Below, one piece after another: positions 17,566 to 26,717 of a stretch of 48,233 nucleotides of DNA. Within the stretch, counting starts at the first letter, position 1. Every line of letters begins with the position of its first letter. The stretch comes from Chloroflexota bacterium (GTDB lineage: Bacteria > Chloroflexota > Limnocylindria > Limnocylindrales > CSP1-4): NCBI GenBank assembly GCA_029240655.1, contig JARDZW010000003.1, positions 1 through 48,233 on the forward strand. Reading direction: 5' to 3'. The position numbers and the translations under genes were made by a program. The notes under the pieces were generated by a model. That model made no database searches. It had not been told where the DNA came from and saw nothing but the letters and a program-made list of their open reading frames with translations.

Positions 17566-17630
17566 ATGGTTGACCGGCCGGGGGACTCTGCCGGGTGACG
17601 GTGGGCTTGGGCGGCCGCGGTGAGCACGGT

Positions 17631-17793
17631 CGGGGACCTTCCCCGGAAGCCCTCGAACAGCGAGCGTGCGGACCGGTCAGGCCGGTAAGGCGATCGCCGC
17701 TTGCGCAACTTTATCAACCCGAGGCAAGTCGCCCCATTCGGCGACCTCCCGGCAGCTGGGAGCCGGTCAAGCCTTGCGCGGGTAGGATGCCTC
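17631..17793 (+). ncRNA. Candidate structured 5' leader of the Kelch lipoprotein gene
   Basis: A run of hairpins precedes the Kelch gene start at 17795: CGGGG/CCCCG (17631-17645), ACCGG/CCGGT (17672-17686), GGCGATCGCC (17689-17698), GTCGCC/GGCGAC (17728-17745) and CCGGC/GCCGG (17749-17766). An outer stem GAGGCA (17721-17726) with TGCCTC (17788-17793) encloses the last two and ends next to the start codon, close to the AGGA ribosome site (17784-17787). TTGCGC occurs twice (17701 and 17774). It matches no riboswitch class I can recall. A leader of the opposite-strand gene is an alternative. Confidence 0.3.
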
Positions 17794-17794
17794 G

Positions 17795-18913
17795 ATGCTT
17801 CGTTCGTTCCGGTACGTCGCCCTGATCGCGACAGTGGCGATGGTTCTGTGCGCGTGCGGGTCCGACAGCCCGAGTCGGCAACCGACCGTCCCCTCGGCTC
17901 CGAGCCCCGCTCAGCCGATCGCCAGCGCGTCTGCTGGCATCCCTTCGCCCGGCCCGAGCGCGTCCACGGAGATCGCCCAACGCACGGCGCGCTGGACCAG
18001 ACTCGAGCTCGCCTCTGACCGACCGCCAGCTCGAGAGGGTCACACCTGGACGGTCGATCCCTCGGGCGCGGTCGCGTACCTGTTCGCGGGTCGCGGTGAT
18101 GACGGGTTCCTGGGCGATCTGTGGACGTTCGATATGACTGCGGACGCCTGGGCTCAGCTGGCTCCCGTCGGGCCATCCCCCGCAGCTCGCGCTGGGCATG
18201 TGGCCGCGTGGGTCGACGGCATCGGACTCGTGGCGTTCGGTGGACGCACGGCCGCCGGGATGTCGTCCGAGCTCTGGGCATATGACCCGGAGGCGAACGG
18301 ATGGCGGCTCCTGGCGCCGGGCGACGTCGGTCCACTTGCGCGAGCCGACGCCTGCGGCGTGATCGGTATCGACGGGCGGTTGTGGGTGAGTCACGGCGAG
18401 GACGGCGGCGGCGCCTATCTCGACGACGTGTGGATCTTCGACGCCGCTGACTCCACCTGGTCGGATGTGGATCCCGGCATGCCGGAACCCGCGGCACGGG
18501 CAGGCTCCGCATGCTGGTGGGCCGGTGCCGACGGGCTCATGATCTACGGCGGGCGATCATCGACCGAGGCAGCGCACGACGACGCGTGGTCGCTTGGATC
18601 GGGGTCGGCGGTGAGGTGGGAGGCCGGCCCGACCTTCCCAGTCCCGGGCCGCTCCGACGTGGCGGTCGGCGTTTCGAGTTCCGCGGCATATCTGTTCGGC
18701 GGTGTCGGGCAGGGCGACGCGTTGTTGGGTGACCTGCTCGGCCACGACCTGTCCGACGGCACGACGGAGCGATTCGCGCCAGCGTCCGAGGCACCAGACC
18801 CGCGAGCGGGTGCCTCCCTGGTCGACGATCCGGGTGGCGAGCGAATGCTTCTGTTCGGTGGTCGAGTGGCCACGGGCCCCGTAGACGACGTGTGGTCGGT
18901 CAGCCCGCCCTGA
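17795..18913 (+). CDS. Kelch-repeat lipoprotein
   Basis: A 372-residue protein with a lipoprotein-type signal peptide ending in LCAC (likely lipidated at C21). A Pro/Ser/Ala-rich spacer follows to about residue 65. The rest is a beta-propeller of Kelch-type blades: recurring Gly-Gly or Gly-Arg turns (LFAGRGD, AFGGRT, IYGGRS, LFGGVG, LFGGRV), each followed by a D-W or D-aromatic strand such as LWTFDMTADAWAQL. Such proteins often bind glycans or protein partners at the cell surface; function here is unknown. The ATG has AGGA 7 nt upstream. Its 3' end overlaps the convergent polymerase gene by 14 nt. Confidence 0.82.
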   Translation: MLRSFRYVALIATVAMVLCACGSDSPSRQPTVPSAPSPAQPIASASAGIPSPGPSASTEIAQRTARWTRLELASDRPPAREGHTWTVDPSGAVAYLFAGRGDDGFLGDLWTFDMTADAWAQLAPVGPSPAARAGHVAAWVDGIGLVAFGGRTAAGMSSELWAYDPEANGWRLLAPGDVGPLARADACGVIGIDGRLWVSHGEDGGGAYLDDVWIFDAADSTWSDVDPGMPEPAARAGSACWWAGADGLMIYGGRSSTEAAHDDAWSLGSGSAVRWEAGPTFPVPGRSDVAVGVSSSAAYLFGGVGQGDALLGDLLGHDLSDGTTERFAPASEAPDPRAGASLVDDPGGERMLLFGGRVATGPVDDVWSVSPP

Positions 18914-20474
18914 CGCGCGCAGGAGCGTTCGCGACCCGCGATCCTCGGTCCTGGACGGGTGGCTCGCGACTCTCGCTGAGAGCGGACGATTCGGCGCCGG
19001 TCAGCGGACCCCGCACGCCGAGGTAGGCCGCGGAGCCGGCGAGGGCCAGGATGATCCACATGTAGCGCTCATAGGCGAGGTGGAGAAACATCCCCGTGGT
19101 CAGGTAGGTGAGGAGTGCCACGATGAACGCCGTCGCCATCTGGGCATACTCCGGCGCTCGATCCCGCCATCGCCGGCGAGCTCGCTCGAGGCCGATCAGC
19201 GTCGCGCCGAACACGCCGCTGAACGCCAGGAAGCCGAGCAGCCCCGTCTCCGCCGCCATCCCCGCGAACAGATTGTGCGCCTGCCGAGCCTCGTTCTCAC
19301 TCGCGATGCCGACCTCGTCCGCGTACCGGCCGTAATGCACCGGGAAGAGGCCACGGCCGACGCCGAATACGGGGTTGTCCGCGAAGACGAGCAGGGCTGC
19401 GATCGTCTCGTTCGCGCGCTTGCGGATCGAGCTGTCTTCGGCCTGACTCGCGCCGCGCGTGCCAGTCGCACCGCCGATCGCCTCCAGCGTCGTCAGCCGC
19501 TCGAGGTACGACGGTTGCAGGGTGAACAAGACGGCGACCCCCAGCGCCACAGCGATCAGCTGCGTGGGCTTGATATAGCGGAACACCGTCATCAGCGCGA
19601 TCGCGACCGCGAGACCCAGCGCCGCGCCTCGGGAATACGTGAGCACCGCGCCGAAAGCGGTGACGAGGGTGGCCACGGCCGCGATCCATCGAAGGATCGG
19701 GCGACGCTCTCCCCAGATGCGAAACAGGCCGAGCGGGAGGAGCACGACCATGATCTGCGCGTAGCGGTTCTTCTCCCCGATCGGGCCAGCCAACCGGGGT
19801 TGCCCGTCCTCGTCGAACGTCCCGGTCTCGATCGTCGCGTCGCTGACCTGCGCGAAACCGCCGTAGTCGAAATCGAAGGATCCGGTCACCTGCTGATGGA
19901 TCGAGAGTGCCCCGAGGAGGAAGCCAACCGCGAGCAGGACCCAGACGACCATCCGCAGATCCGCGAGGGACCGGATGGAGTTGGTCACCGCGACATAGAC
20001 CAGCAGGCCTTCCACGACGAATGTGACCAGCATGTCCAGGGCAAGGTCGGGGTCGGCGGCCATCCCGATGACCGTTCCCAGGATCACGACGACGAAGTAG
20101 CCAAGCATGAACGGCAGGCCTGCCGCGATGACGATCGGCTGGCGGCGGACGATGACGTGGTAGGCGAACGGCACGATCAACAGGGCCGGGAAGGCGGCAC
20201 CGGCGAAATAGGGGACGTCGTACCGTTGGACCGCGATCGCGGCTGCGTTGCTGTACAGGATCGCCACGACGATCAGCGTCGCGCGGTCCGGCCGAAGGGC
20301 GACGCCGACGACGGCGACGATCGCGAGCAGGATTCCGACGGTCTGAAGGACGCGTTCGGCACTGACGAACCCGATGGCCACCGCCGCCGCGCATACGAGG
20401 AGGCTTGCGGCGAGCGGGCCGAGGACGAACGGCGCGCCGGGCGACGTGCGCAGCCGGCTCGTGATGGCGGTCAT
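18900..20474 (-). CDS. O-antigen ligase / Wzy-type polymerase family membrane protein
   Basis: A 524-residue protein with about eleven to twelve hydrophobic helices. It has the Wzy_C/WaaL-type large extracytoplasmic loop, containing VGRGLFPVHYGRYADEVG and the QAHNLFAGMAAETGLLGF motif. Proteins of this family polymerise or ligate undecaprenyl-linked sugar units outside the membrane. In a monoderm-like locus without lipid A genes, polymerase is the more likely role. The start overlaps the GT2 gene stop (ATGA, 20471-20474). It is the last gene of the minus-strand run. The long plus-strand ORF opposite it (19080-20648) is a charged shadow frame. Confidence 0.86.
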   Translation of the reverse strand: MTAITSRLRTSPGAPFVLGPLAASLLVCAAAVAIGFVSAERVLQTVGILLAIVAVVGVALRPDRATLIVVAILYSNAAAIAVQRYDVPYFAGAAFPALLIVPFAYHVIVRRQPIVIAAGLPFMLGYFVVVILGTVIGMAADPDLALDMLVTFVVEGLLVYVAVTNSIRSLADLRMVVWVLLAVGFLLGALSIHQQVTGSFDFDYGGFAQVSDATIETGTFDEDGQPRLAGPIGEKNRYAQIMVVLLPLGLFRIWGERRPILRWIAAVATLVTAFGAVLTYSRGAALGLAVAIALMTVFRYIKPTQLIAVALGVAVLFTLQPSYLERLTTLEAIGGATGTRGASQAEDSSIRKRANETIAALLVFADNPVFGVGRGLFPVHYGRYADEVGIASENEARQAHNLFAGMAAETGLLGFLAFSGVFGATLIGLERARRRWRDRAPEYAQMATAFIVALLTYLTTGMFLHLAYERYMWIILALAGSAAYLGVRGPLTGAESSALSESREPPVQDRGSRVANAPARVRAG

Positions 20475-21703
20475 GCGATGGCCTCGTCTGGCGCGTCATC
20501 GCGCTCCCCGTCAACCACTCCCGTGGGCTGGAACCGATCATTCGCCGCGGGTTCGAGCGTCCGGCGTGGCTCCCAGCGATCGATCCGCTCCCCGCGTGCC
20601 AGGTTGACCATCGCCCGCACGGCGGCGACGTTGACCATGACGAAGTAGGCTGGGATCGCCAGCGGTGCCTTGCGTCCGACGGGGTGCCCGGCGAGGAGGA
20701 TCCCGGCGCCCGCGAGCCCGTAACAAATGGCCTGTCCGACCGTGGCGATGCGGTAGATGCGCCCCAGGCGCCACGCGAGCGGGCTCACGACGGCCAGCGC
20801 GGCCATGGGCACAACGGCGGTCCGTAGCATGACCTTGTGCCACAGGAGCTGGACCGCGTACCAGCCGGTGCGTCGTGGGTCGAACAGCCGACGCATCAGG
20901 ATGAGGCATCGGAAGGACCGGGTCATGATCCGGACCTTGCGCCGGAATTCCAGCGCGCCCGAAGGGGCGACCGGCTCAAAGGCCAGCGCATCCTCGGCGA
21001 AGACCAGGCGCTGGTCCCCACCGATCACCCGCATCGTGTTCAGCATGTCGTCGCTCACCCCGTCAGGGATCGTGTCGAAGTGGTGTCGTCGTATCGCGTA
21101 GATCGCGCCCGTCGCGCTCGTCACGTTTCCGGCGGCCGACTGCGACCGCTTGAGGAGCCGGTCGAAGTCCCAGTATCCGCGCTCTCCGACGGCGGTGGCG
21201 TCCGCCTCCCCTTCCGGGAGGTAGACCTGGTTGCCCGCCACGCCGCCGACGGTCGAGTCGGCGAATGGCCGGACGAGCGCTCTGATCGCATCGGGAGCGT
21301 ATCGGCTGTTCGCATCGGAGAAGACGAGGATCTCGCCATTCGCCGCCTGAACCGCGGCTTCCAGGGCTGCACCCTTGCCGACCCGGCCCGGAGCGACCAG
21401 ACGAACGTCCTGGCTGCGATAGGCCGCGACGATCTCGTCAGTACCGTCTGTCGACCCGTCAGAGACGATGACGAACTCACGTCGATCCGCGGGGTAATCG
21501 AGCGCGAGAAGATTCTCGATGCGATCGCCGATCACGTCCGCCTCGTTGTACGCCGCGATGATGACGCTTACCGACGGCGTGATGTCCGCACGGGCAAACG
21601 GGCGCGGCCGGAGGCGGGCGCGGAGCACGGTCAGCACCGGCATGCCCGCGTACGTGATCCCGAGGATGGCCGTCGCGAGCCAGAAGATCGAGGTCCTGAT
21701 CAT
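20471..21703 (-). CDS. Membrane-associated glycosyltransferase, family 2
   Basis: A 410-residue GT-A protein. An N-terminal TM segment (about 5-25) precedes the GT2 domain: VSVIIAAYNEADVI, SDGSTDGTDE, the DxD-like FSDANSRY, and an acceptor region with EDALAF and RRKVRIMTRSF. Two or more TM helices lie at about 290-370. This layout is typical of processive or membrane-bound GT2 enzymes that extend polyprenyl-linked sugars. It overlaps the polymerase gene by 4 nt and the preceding GT4 gene by 4 nt (ATGA both times), so the four genes from galE onward are translationally coupled. The sugar donor cannot be read from sequence. Confidence 0.9.
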   Translation of the reverse strand: MIRTSIFWLATAILGITYAGMPVLTVLRARLRPRPFARADITPSVSVIIAAYNEADVIGDRIENLLALDYPADRREFVIVSDGSTDGTDEIVAAYRSQDVRLVAPGRVGKGAALEAAVQAANGEILVFSDANSRYAPDAIRALVRPFADSTVGGVAGNQVYLPEGEADATAVGERGYWDFDRLLKRSQSAAGNVTSATGAIYAIRRHHFDTIPDGVSDDMLNTMRVIGGDQRLVFAEDALAFEPVAPSGALEFRRKVRIMTRSFRCLILMRRLFDPRRTGWYAVQLLWHKVMLRTAVVPMAALAVVSPLAWRLGRIYRIATVGQAICYGLAGAGILLAGHPVGRKAPLAIPAYFVMVNVAAVRAMVNLARGERIDRWEPRRTLEPAANDRFQPTGVVDGERDDAPDEAIA

Positions 21704-23049
21704 GGTCGCTCGACCGAGACCGATGGTGTCGCGACATCGTTCGACCGGGGGTCGTACGAACGTCGATCGGGATCGGTCACGACGCCCGGGAGCGCGTCGA
21801 TACGGTCCAAGATCGCCCGGGCATTCACGTCGACGTCGAAGTCCGACAGGATGCGTTGACGGGCGGCGGCGCCCATGCGAACGCGAAGGTGCGGATCGTC
21901 CACCAGGCGGCGGATCGCCGCCGCGAGTGCGGTGACGTCTCCGGGGTCGACGAGCAGGCCCGAGACCCCGTCCTCCACGAGCTCTGGGATGCCGGACAGC
22001 CGGCTGGCCACCACCGGAAGCCCACAGCTCATGGCCTCCATGAGGACCACCGGGATGCCCTCGCGCTTGCCGTTCCGGGCGACGACGCTCGGGGCAACGA
22101 GAAGATCGGCTTCCCCGAGCGCAGCGACTACTTCGGACCGGGTCCGTCGGCCATCGAGTGTCACGACGCCACCGAGACCGGCGTCATCGATCTGGGCCCG
22201 GAGCCGCGCCTCATCCTCGCCTTCCCCGATGAACCGGCAGCGGAGGTCCAGCCCCGCGTCCACGAGCAGGCGACATGCGTCGATGAGAACGGACTGGCCC
22301 TTCACCTCATGGAGGGTCCCGATGCCCAGGATCGTGAACGGTCGCGGCGTGGCATCGCGCTCCGGGACGGGTCGAAGGAGCGCCGTGTCGACTCCGCAAT
22401 GGACGACGTGTACGCGCTCGCGCGCCCATTCACCGCACTCCCCCACGATCTCTTCGAGGTTGTCCCTCGAGATGGCGATGACGAACGCGGCCTCGCGGAC
22501 CTTGCGGTCCAGCATGTGGCGATCCACATGGAGGTCCGAACCATGGGCGACGAAACTGAACGGGATGCCAGTCAGGCGGTGGATGATGAAACCCGCGGCG
22601 GCAGGATGATTCGAGAAATGGCAATGGACGTGCCGCACGCCGAGCGATTCCATCTCGTGCGCCATATGGACGACCTTGGGGAAGATCGCCAAACCACCGA
22701 AGAAGTAGTTCGCACTCCCCAGCGTGCCGCGCATCAGGGCCGCCAGCGCGCCAAGGTACGCCCGCGGCCGTCGACGCAGGGCGCGGAGCTGGCTGGCGAT
22801 GATCGCTCGCGAGAGGAACGGCTCGTATCGTGCTCGCTCGACGAGATCGAGCGCCTCGGGATGGCTCACTGACTCGCGATGCCGCAGCAACGGGAATAGT
22901 TCAACGCGCTGCGCCAGCCTCTCGACGGCCAGCAGCTCGAAGAGGATGAACGTCTCCGTCAACTTCGGAAACCGCGACACGACGTAGGCGATCGGCGCCC
23001 GTCGCCGGGTCGGATCGCCCGCCGAGGCGATCGACAGCGGACCGCTCAA
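21700..23049 (-). CDS. Glycosyltransferase, family 4
   Basis: A 449-residue GT-B enzyme resembling colanic-acid WcaL-type transferases. The N-terminal half opens with YVVSRFPKLTETFI and contains HCHFSNHPAAAGFI and VAHGSDLHV. The donor-binding half has GIGTLHEVKGQSVLIDA and the EGIPVVLMEAMSCGLPVVAS segment with the two glutamates of the EX7E motif. A short unstructured tail ends in ATPSVSVERP. It probably transfers a nucleotide-sugar residue onto the lipid-linked repeat. The start overlaps the galE stop (ATGA) and the stop overlaps the GT2 start. Confidence 0.91.
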   Translation of the reverse strand: MSGPLSIASAGDPTRRRAPIAYVVSRFPKLTETFILFELLAVERLAQRVELFPLLRHRESVSHPEALDLVERARYEPFLSRAIIASQLRALRRRPRAYLGALAALMRGTLGSANYFFGGLAIFPKVVHMAHEMESLGVRHVHCHFSNHPAAAGFIIHRLTGIPFSFVAHGSDLHVDRHMLDRKVREAAFVIAISRDNLEEIVGECGEWARERVHVVHCGVDTALLRPVPERDATPRPFTILGIGTLHEVKGQSVLIDACRLLVDAGLDLRCRFIGEGEDEARLRAQIDDAGLGGVVTLDGRRTRSEVVAALGEADLLVAPSVVARNGKREGIPVVLMEAMSCGLPVVASRLSGIPELVEDGVSGLLVDPGDVTALAAAIRRLVDDPHLRVRMGAAARQRILSDFDVDVNARAILDRIDALPGVVTDPDRRSYDPRSNDVATPSVSVERP

Positions 23050-24080
23050 CGCAGCACGCCCGACGGCGTCGCCCCGGGCGACCGCCGCTCGATCGCCGAC
23101 GAGCCGAACCCATCGGGATGGCTGGTGTGCCAGCGCCAGGCGCTTGCGACGATCTCGGCGAGGTCGTGGCGAGGTTCCCAGCCCAGGATGTCCCGAGCCA
23201 GCCGTCCGTCCGCCCAGATGGCGCTCGGGTCACCCGGGCGGCGCGGCCGCTCGCGGGTCTCGATCGGTCGACCGGTCGCGGCCCGTGCGGCGGCCACGAC
23301 ATCGAGCACCGACGCGCCCTGACCCGTCCCGAGGTTCAGTGTTGCTCCCCGCCCCCCACCCATCAGGTACTCGAGTGCCAGCACGTGAGCGTCCGCCAGA
23401 TCCAGGACATGGACGTAGTCGCGGATGGCCGTGCCGTCAGGCGTGGGATAGTCGGTACCGAACACGTCGACGACCGGCGTGCGACCAGCCGCGACCTTCA
23501 TGACGGCCGGAACGAGATTCTCCGCGTTCCGCCAGTCCTCCCCGTTCGAGCCGTCGAGGGCGGCACCGGCCGCGTTGAAGTACCGCAGCGCCGCTGTGCG
23601 GACGCCGTGCGCGCCCTCGAACCAGCCGGCCATGCGCTCCATCAGGTACTTGCTTTCGCCGTAGGGATTCTCCGGGCGGATCGGGCTCGACTCAGCGACC
23701 GGCAGGTCGTCGGGCGTGCCGTACACGGCGCACGTGCTTGACAGCACCAGTCGGCGGACGCCGGTCTCGGCCATCGCTCGGAGTAGGGACAGGCTGCCCG
23801 TGACGTTCATCTCGAAGTAACGGCCGGGATCGGCGACGGACTCGGCGACCGATTTGCTGGCGGCGAAGTGGATCACGGCCTCCGACCGCTGCGCGCGCAG
23901 GATCTCCCCGACGAGCGCGGTGTCGCGGACGTCCCCCACATGGAGGGGCACTTCCGCCACTGCCGCGCGATGTCCATGTTCGAGCGAATCGAGCACGGAC
24001 ACCGTGTGGCCGCCCGCGACGAGACGGCCGACCGTATGCGAGCCGATATACCCCGCACCGCCAGTGACCAGCACACGCAT
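23046..24080 (-). CDS. galE: UDP-glucose 4-epimerase
   Basis: A 344-residue extended short-chain dehydrogenase. The NAD-binding motif is TGGAGYIGSH (6-15), the catalytic set is SSTCAVYG (S115/S116/T117) with YGESK (Y140, K144), and LRYFNAAGA is the substrate-side signature of GalE. It would supply UDP-galactose (or GalNAc) for the locus. The ORF-track start at 24305 lies inside the upstream gene; MRVLVTGG at 24080 begins 7 nt after that gene's stop. The stop overlaps the GT4 start by 4 nt. Epimerase specificity (Glc versus GlcNAc) is not resolved. Confidence 0.93.
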   Translation of the reverse strand: MRVLVTGGAGYIGSHTVGRLVAGGHTVSVLDSLEHGHRAAVAEVPLHVGDVRDTALVGEILRAQRSEAVIHFAASKSVAESVADPGRYFEMNVTGSLSLLRAMAETGVRRLVLSSTCAVYGTPDDLPVAESSPIRPENPYGESKYLMERMAGWFEGAHGVRTAALRYFNAAGAALDGSNGEDWRNAENLVPAVMKVAAGRTPVVDVFGTDYPTPDGTAIRDYVHVLDLADAHVLALEYLMGGGRGATLNLGTGQGASVLDVVAAARAATGRPIETRERPRRPGDPSAIWADGRLARDILGWEPRHDLAEIVASAWRWHTSHPDGFGSSAIERRSPGATPSGVLR

Positions 24081-24087
24081 CGCGGGG

Positions 24088-25530
24088 TCAGTCCTGCCGC
24101 TGGTTGGCCCGCGTACGTGCCCGGCTGCGGCGAACCGGCCGGATCGGCTGGGCCTGCATCGTGGTCGCAGGCTGCGCCTGCATCGAGGGGGCGTCCACAC
24201 CGACCGTGGTCGCGGCATGACGAGGATCGGGTTGGCTCGCCTGGGCGTCCTGGCGGAAGCGTCCGCGCGAGCGTGCGTCGAGCACGACGCCAAGGACGGT
24301 CGCACCGACCAGCGTCAGGCTTTCGACCGCATGCGCAAGCGCATCGCGCTTGGTCTGGTCGCGTCGCACGACCACGACCGACGCATCGGTGGCGCGTGCG
24401 TACACGAGCGCCTCCGCCGAGCCCAGCGTGGGAGGACCAGCCACGACGACGAGGTCGTGATCGGCCAGCAGCAGGTCGAGGATGCTCCGGACCGTGCCGT
24501 CATCGAGTCGATCGAGACGCCCATGGCCCACGGGCACGACATGCAACTCCGGCCCGTGCGCGACGATGACATCCGGCAGGGCGACCTGACCTTGGATGAC
24601 CTCGGCCAGACCCGGTCGATCGCGCAGGCCGAGCAGAGCCGAGGCCTCCCCGTCCACGTCGTCGCCGTCGACCAGCACGGTCCGCCGACCACTCGTGGCG
24701 AGCGCGGTCGCAAGGTTGCCCGCGGTCTCGCCCGCACCGTCCCCGGATTGAGCGCCGACGACCAGGAGGCTGGAGACCGGATGCTTGCCGTCGGCGAACA
24801 CGATCTTGGTCGCGACGATCCGATACGAGGAGGCCATGCGCGAAACGGGCATCCGCTCGACCACAAGCCCTCGTTGGGCGTTCGACGACCGGCTTCCTTC
24901 CACCTGGCCGAGGAATGGGACAGGTACGAGGCGACTGACGTCATCACGCGCCCGCACCGTGGCTCCGACGTATTCGATGAGGACCACCACCACGAGCGCG
25001 CCGAGCAGCCCCGCCAGCGCGGTCAGCATCGCGATCAGCGACACCTGCGGTGCGATGGGCGTCGTCGGCGGCTCAGCGAATTCCAGGATCTGGAGCTCAC
25101 CCTCGGGTCGACCGGTCCCCTGCGAGACCAATTCGGTCAGCAACCCCGAGAGCGTGTTGGCGATCTGCGCCGCCCGAGCCGGATCCGCGTCCTGCACGCG
25201 GATGCTCAGTGTCCGGTTCGTGTCGTTGGCGATCACGCGCGTGGCCGCATCGAGCTCGGCGGACGAGGCCTCCAGCCCGAGCCGGGTGATGGCCTCCTCC
25301 AGGCGGGGCCGGACCGTGACCAGCTCGGCGTACGTCAGTGCCAGCTGCCCCGAGGCACGAAGGGTGTTCAGGTCCCCTTCGTACGGCCCGACCAGGAGCT
25401 GTGCGCGAGCCTCATAGGTTGGCGGGATCTGTGTCGCCACGAGGTAGCCCGCGAGTCCGGCGACCCACGTGGCCACAAGCAACGTCCACCACCAACGACG
25501 AGCGGTGGCAAGGTAGCCAGAAAGTTCCAA
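24088..25530 (-). CDS. Wzz/BY-kinase-like chain-length protein with degenerate ATP site
   Basis: A 480-residue fusion. The Wzz-like part has TM1 (about 13-33), the PPTYEARAQLLVG start of the extracytoplasmic domain and TM2 (about 163-188). A P-loop domain of the bacterial tyrosine kinase (CpsD/Wzc) type fills about 235-410. In this domain Walker A reads QSGDGAGETAGNLA (261-274), where the family has PGEGKST; lysine, serine and threonine are all replaced. Walker A' is VLVDGDDVDG, and Walker B is LVVVAGPP without the usual aspartate. The C-terminal tail has no tyrosine. It should still act as a polymer co-polymerase, but phosphorylation is unlikely. The start is TTG 25530, with GGAG upstream. 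It heads the second half of the run after a 137-nt gap. Confidence 0.85.
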   Translation of the reverse strand: MELSGYLATARRWWWTLLVATWVAGLAGYLVATQIPPTYEARAQLLVGPYEGDLNTLRASGQLALTYAELVTVRPRLEEAITRLGLEASSAELDAATRVIANDTNRTLSIRVQDADPARAAQIANTLSGLLTELVSQGTGRPEGELQILEFAEPPTTPIAPQVSLIAMLTALAGLLGALVVVVLIEYVGATVRARDDVSRLVPVPFLGQVEGSRSSNAQRGLVVERMPVSRMASSYRIVATKIVFADGKHPVSSLLVVGAQSGDGAGETAGNLATALATSGRRTVLVDGDDVDGEASALLGLRDRPGLAEVIQGQVALPDVIVAHGPELHVVPVGHGRLDRLDDGTVRSILDLLLADHDLVVVAGPPTLGSAEALVYARATDASVVVVRRDQTKRDALAHAVESLTLVGATVLGVVLDARSRGRFRQDAQASQPDPRHAATTVGVDAPSMQAQPATTMQAQPIRPVRRSRARTRANQRQD

Positions 25531-25667
25531 GGGTCAACTCCAGCAGTCGGTCCGGGCCCGTCGCGCATCCGGCCGGCCGGGGGATAGAGGATAGGGGCGC
25601 CGTCCCGACCTGCATAGTCCGGCCGGTTCCCCGACGCACCAGAAGGAGGAGACGGACCGAACGACGA

Positions 25668-26717
25668 TCATCGGAGGGACCGCCGTGCGCGCGCGTCGAT
25701 GGTGGATGCCCACAGCAGCTGAGCCCTGATCAGGGGCGTCCGCGCCCGCATACCCACGTTGATCCGTCGCAGACGCAGCGGATCGGCATGCCGCAGGTCG
25801 TTGCCGCCGCGCTCGGTCGTGAACGCGAGCGTCATACCGGCGCGACGGGCGGCCTCGACGGCATCGCCGCTGTGGGCGCCACTCGGATAGGCGAGCACCG
25901 TCGGCGTCGGACCGACCTCGCGCTCCAGGTCCTGGTGGGCAGCGACGATCTCGTCCACGGCCTGATCGAGTGGCAGCCGGTCCAGCAGGGGGTGGGTCCG
26001 CGTGTGCGGTGCCAACGTCACGCCATCGAGCGACAGGCGCCGCAGCTCGTCCCATCCCAGCACGGCGTCCGCGAGGTCCGGGCCCGACCCCCCGAGGGCC
26101 GATATCAGGCGCTCAACCCCGCGCATCGCCTCGTCGTGAGGCAGTGACTTGATGAACGCCCGCAGCGAGCGAAGGGCGGCGGCTCGTTCCTCCGGGGTCC
26201 GCAGCGGCCGCGGTCCGATGGGCCTGTCGGGCAAGGTCTCTGACGAGGTCGATCGGACTGCCGCCCACAGCCGGTCCCACCAGAAGCCGGGCCGGGTGCC
26301 TTCGGGATACGCCGTCGGGACGAACAGGGTGGCCGGGATCCCCGCCGCACGAAGGACGGGCCACGCGTGGTGGGCGAAGTCGCGGTATGCATCATCGAAC
26401 GTGACGAGCACCGCCCGAGGGGGCAACCGCTGCGGGTGGGGCAGGGTATCCAGCACCTCCTGGAGCGACACGGGATGAGCGAATCGACGCAAGCCGTCAA
26501 CCTGTTCTGCGAAGTCGCGCGGTGAGGCGCTGATGAGCGAGGGCAGCAGGTCCGGTCGAGCATCCGGGACGTCGACTCGGTGATAGGTCAGCACCGCGAG
26601 CGTGCCGCGTCGCCAGGGTGCGAGCCGTTCGAGGGACGCGATCATGCGGTCGGCAACCCGGCCACGGACGGCCGCCGACCCCGCTCGAATCGCGATCGAC
26701 CGGAGCCGGTCAGCCAT
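25668..26717 (-). CDS. Polysaccharide deacetylase (NodB family)
   Basis: A 349-residue NodB-fold protein. Motif 1 is VTFDDAYRDF (TFDD at 106-109, catalytic and metal aspartates), motif 2 is HTRTH (238-242, metal histidines), and a YPSG segment follows. It carries the LTYHRV N-terminal signature of the family. No signal peptide is evident, so it may act on a cytoplasmic or lipid-linked sugar intermediate, removing an acetyl group from a HexNAc residue. The gene overlaps the ATP-grasp gene by 8 nt and is the last of the upstream group. A 137-nt gap separates it from the Wzz/BY-kinase-like gene, so a second promoter may lie there. Confidence 0.9.
   Translation of the reverse strand: MADRLRSIAIRAGSAAVRGRVADRMIASLERLAPWRRGTLAVLTYHRVDVPDARPDLLPSLISASPRDFAEQVDGLRRFAHPVSLQEVLDTLPHPQRLPPRAVLVTFDDAYRDFAHHAWPVLRAAGIPATLFVPTAYPEGTRPGFWWDRLWAAVRSTSSETLPDRPIGPRPLRTPEERAAALRSLRAFIKSLPHDEAMRGVERLISALGGSGPDLADAVLGWDELRRLSLDGVTLAPHTRTHPLLDRLPLDQAVDEIVAAHQDLEREVGPTPTVLAYPSGAHSGDAVEAARRAGMTLAFTTERGGNDLRHADPLRLRRINVGMRARTPLIRAQLLWASTIDARARRSLR

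Noticed and set aside
17581-17794. Cyclic di-GMP-I (GEMM) riboswitch
   Set aside because: Hairpins are present but the conserved GEMM core sequences could not be placed on either strand.
19080-20648. 522-residue plus-strand ORF opposite the polymerase gene
   Set aside because: Highly charged Asp/Arg/His sequence with no domain signs; it mirrors a membrane protein gene.
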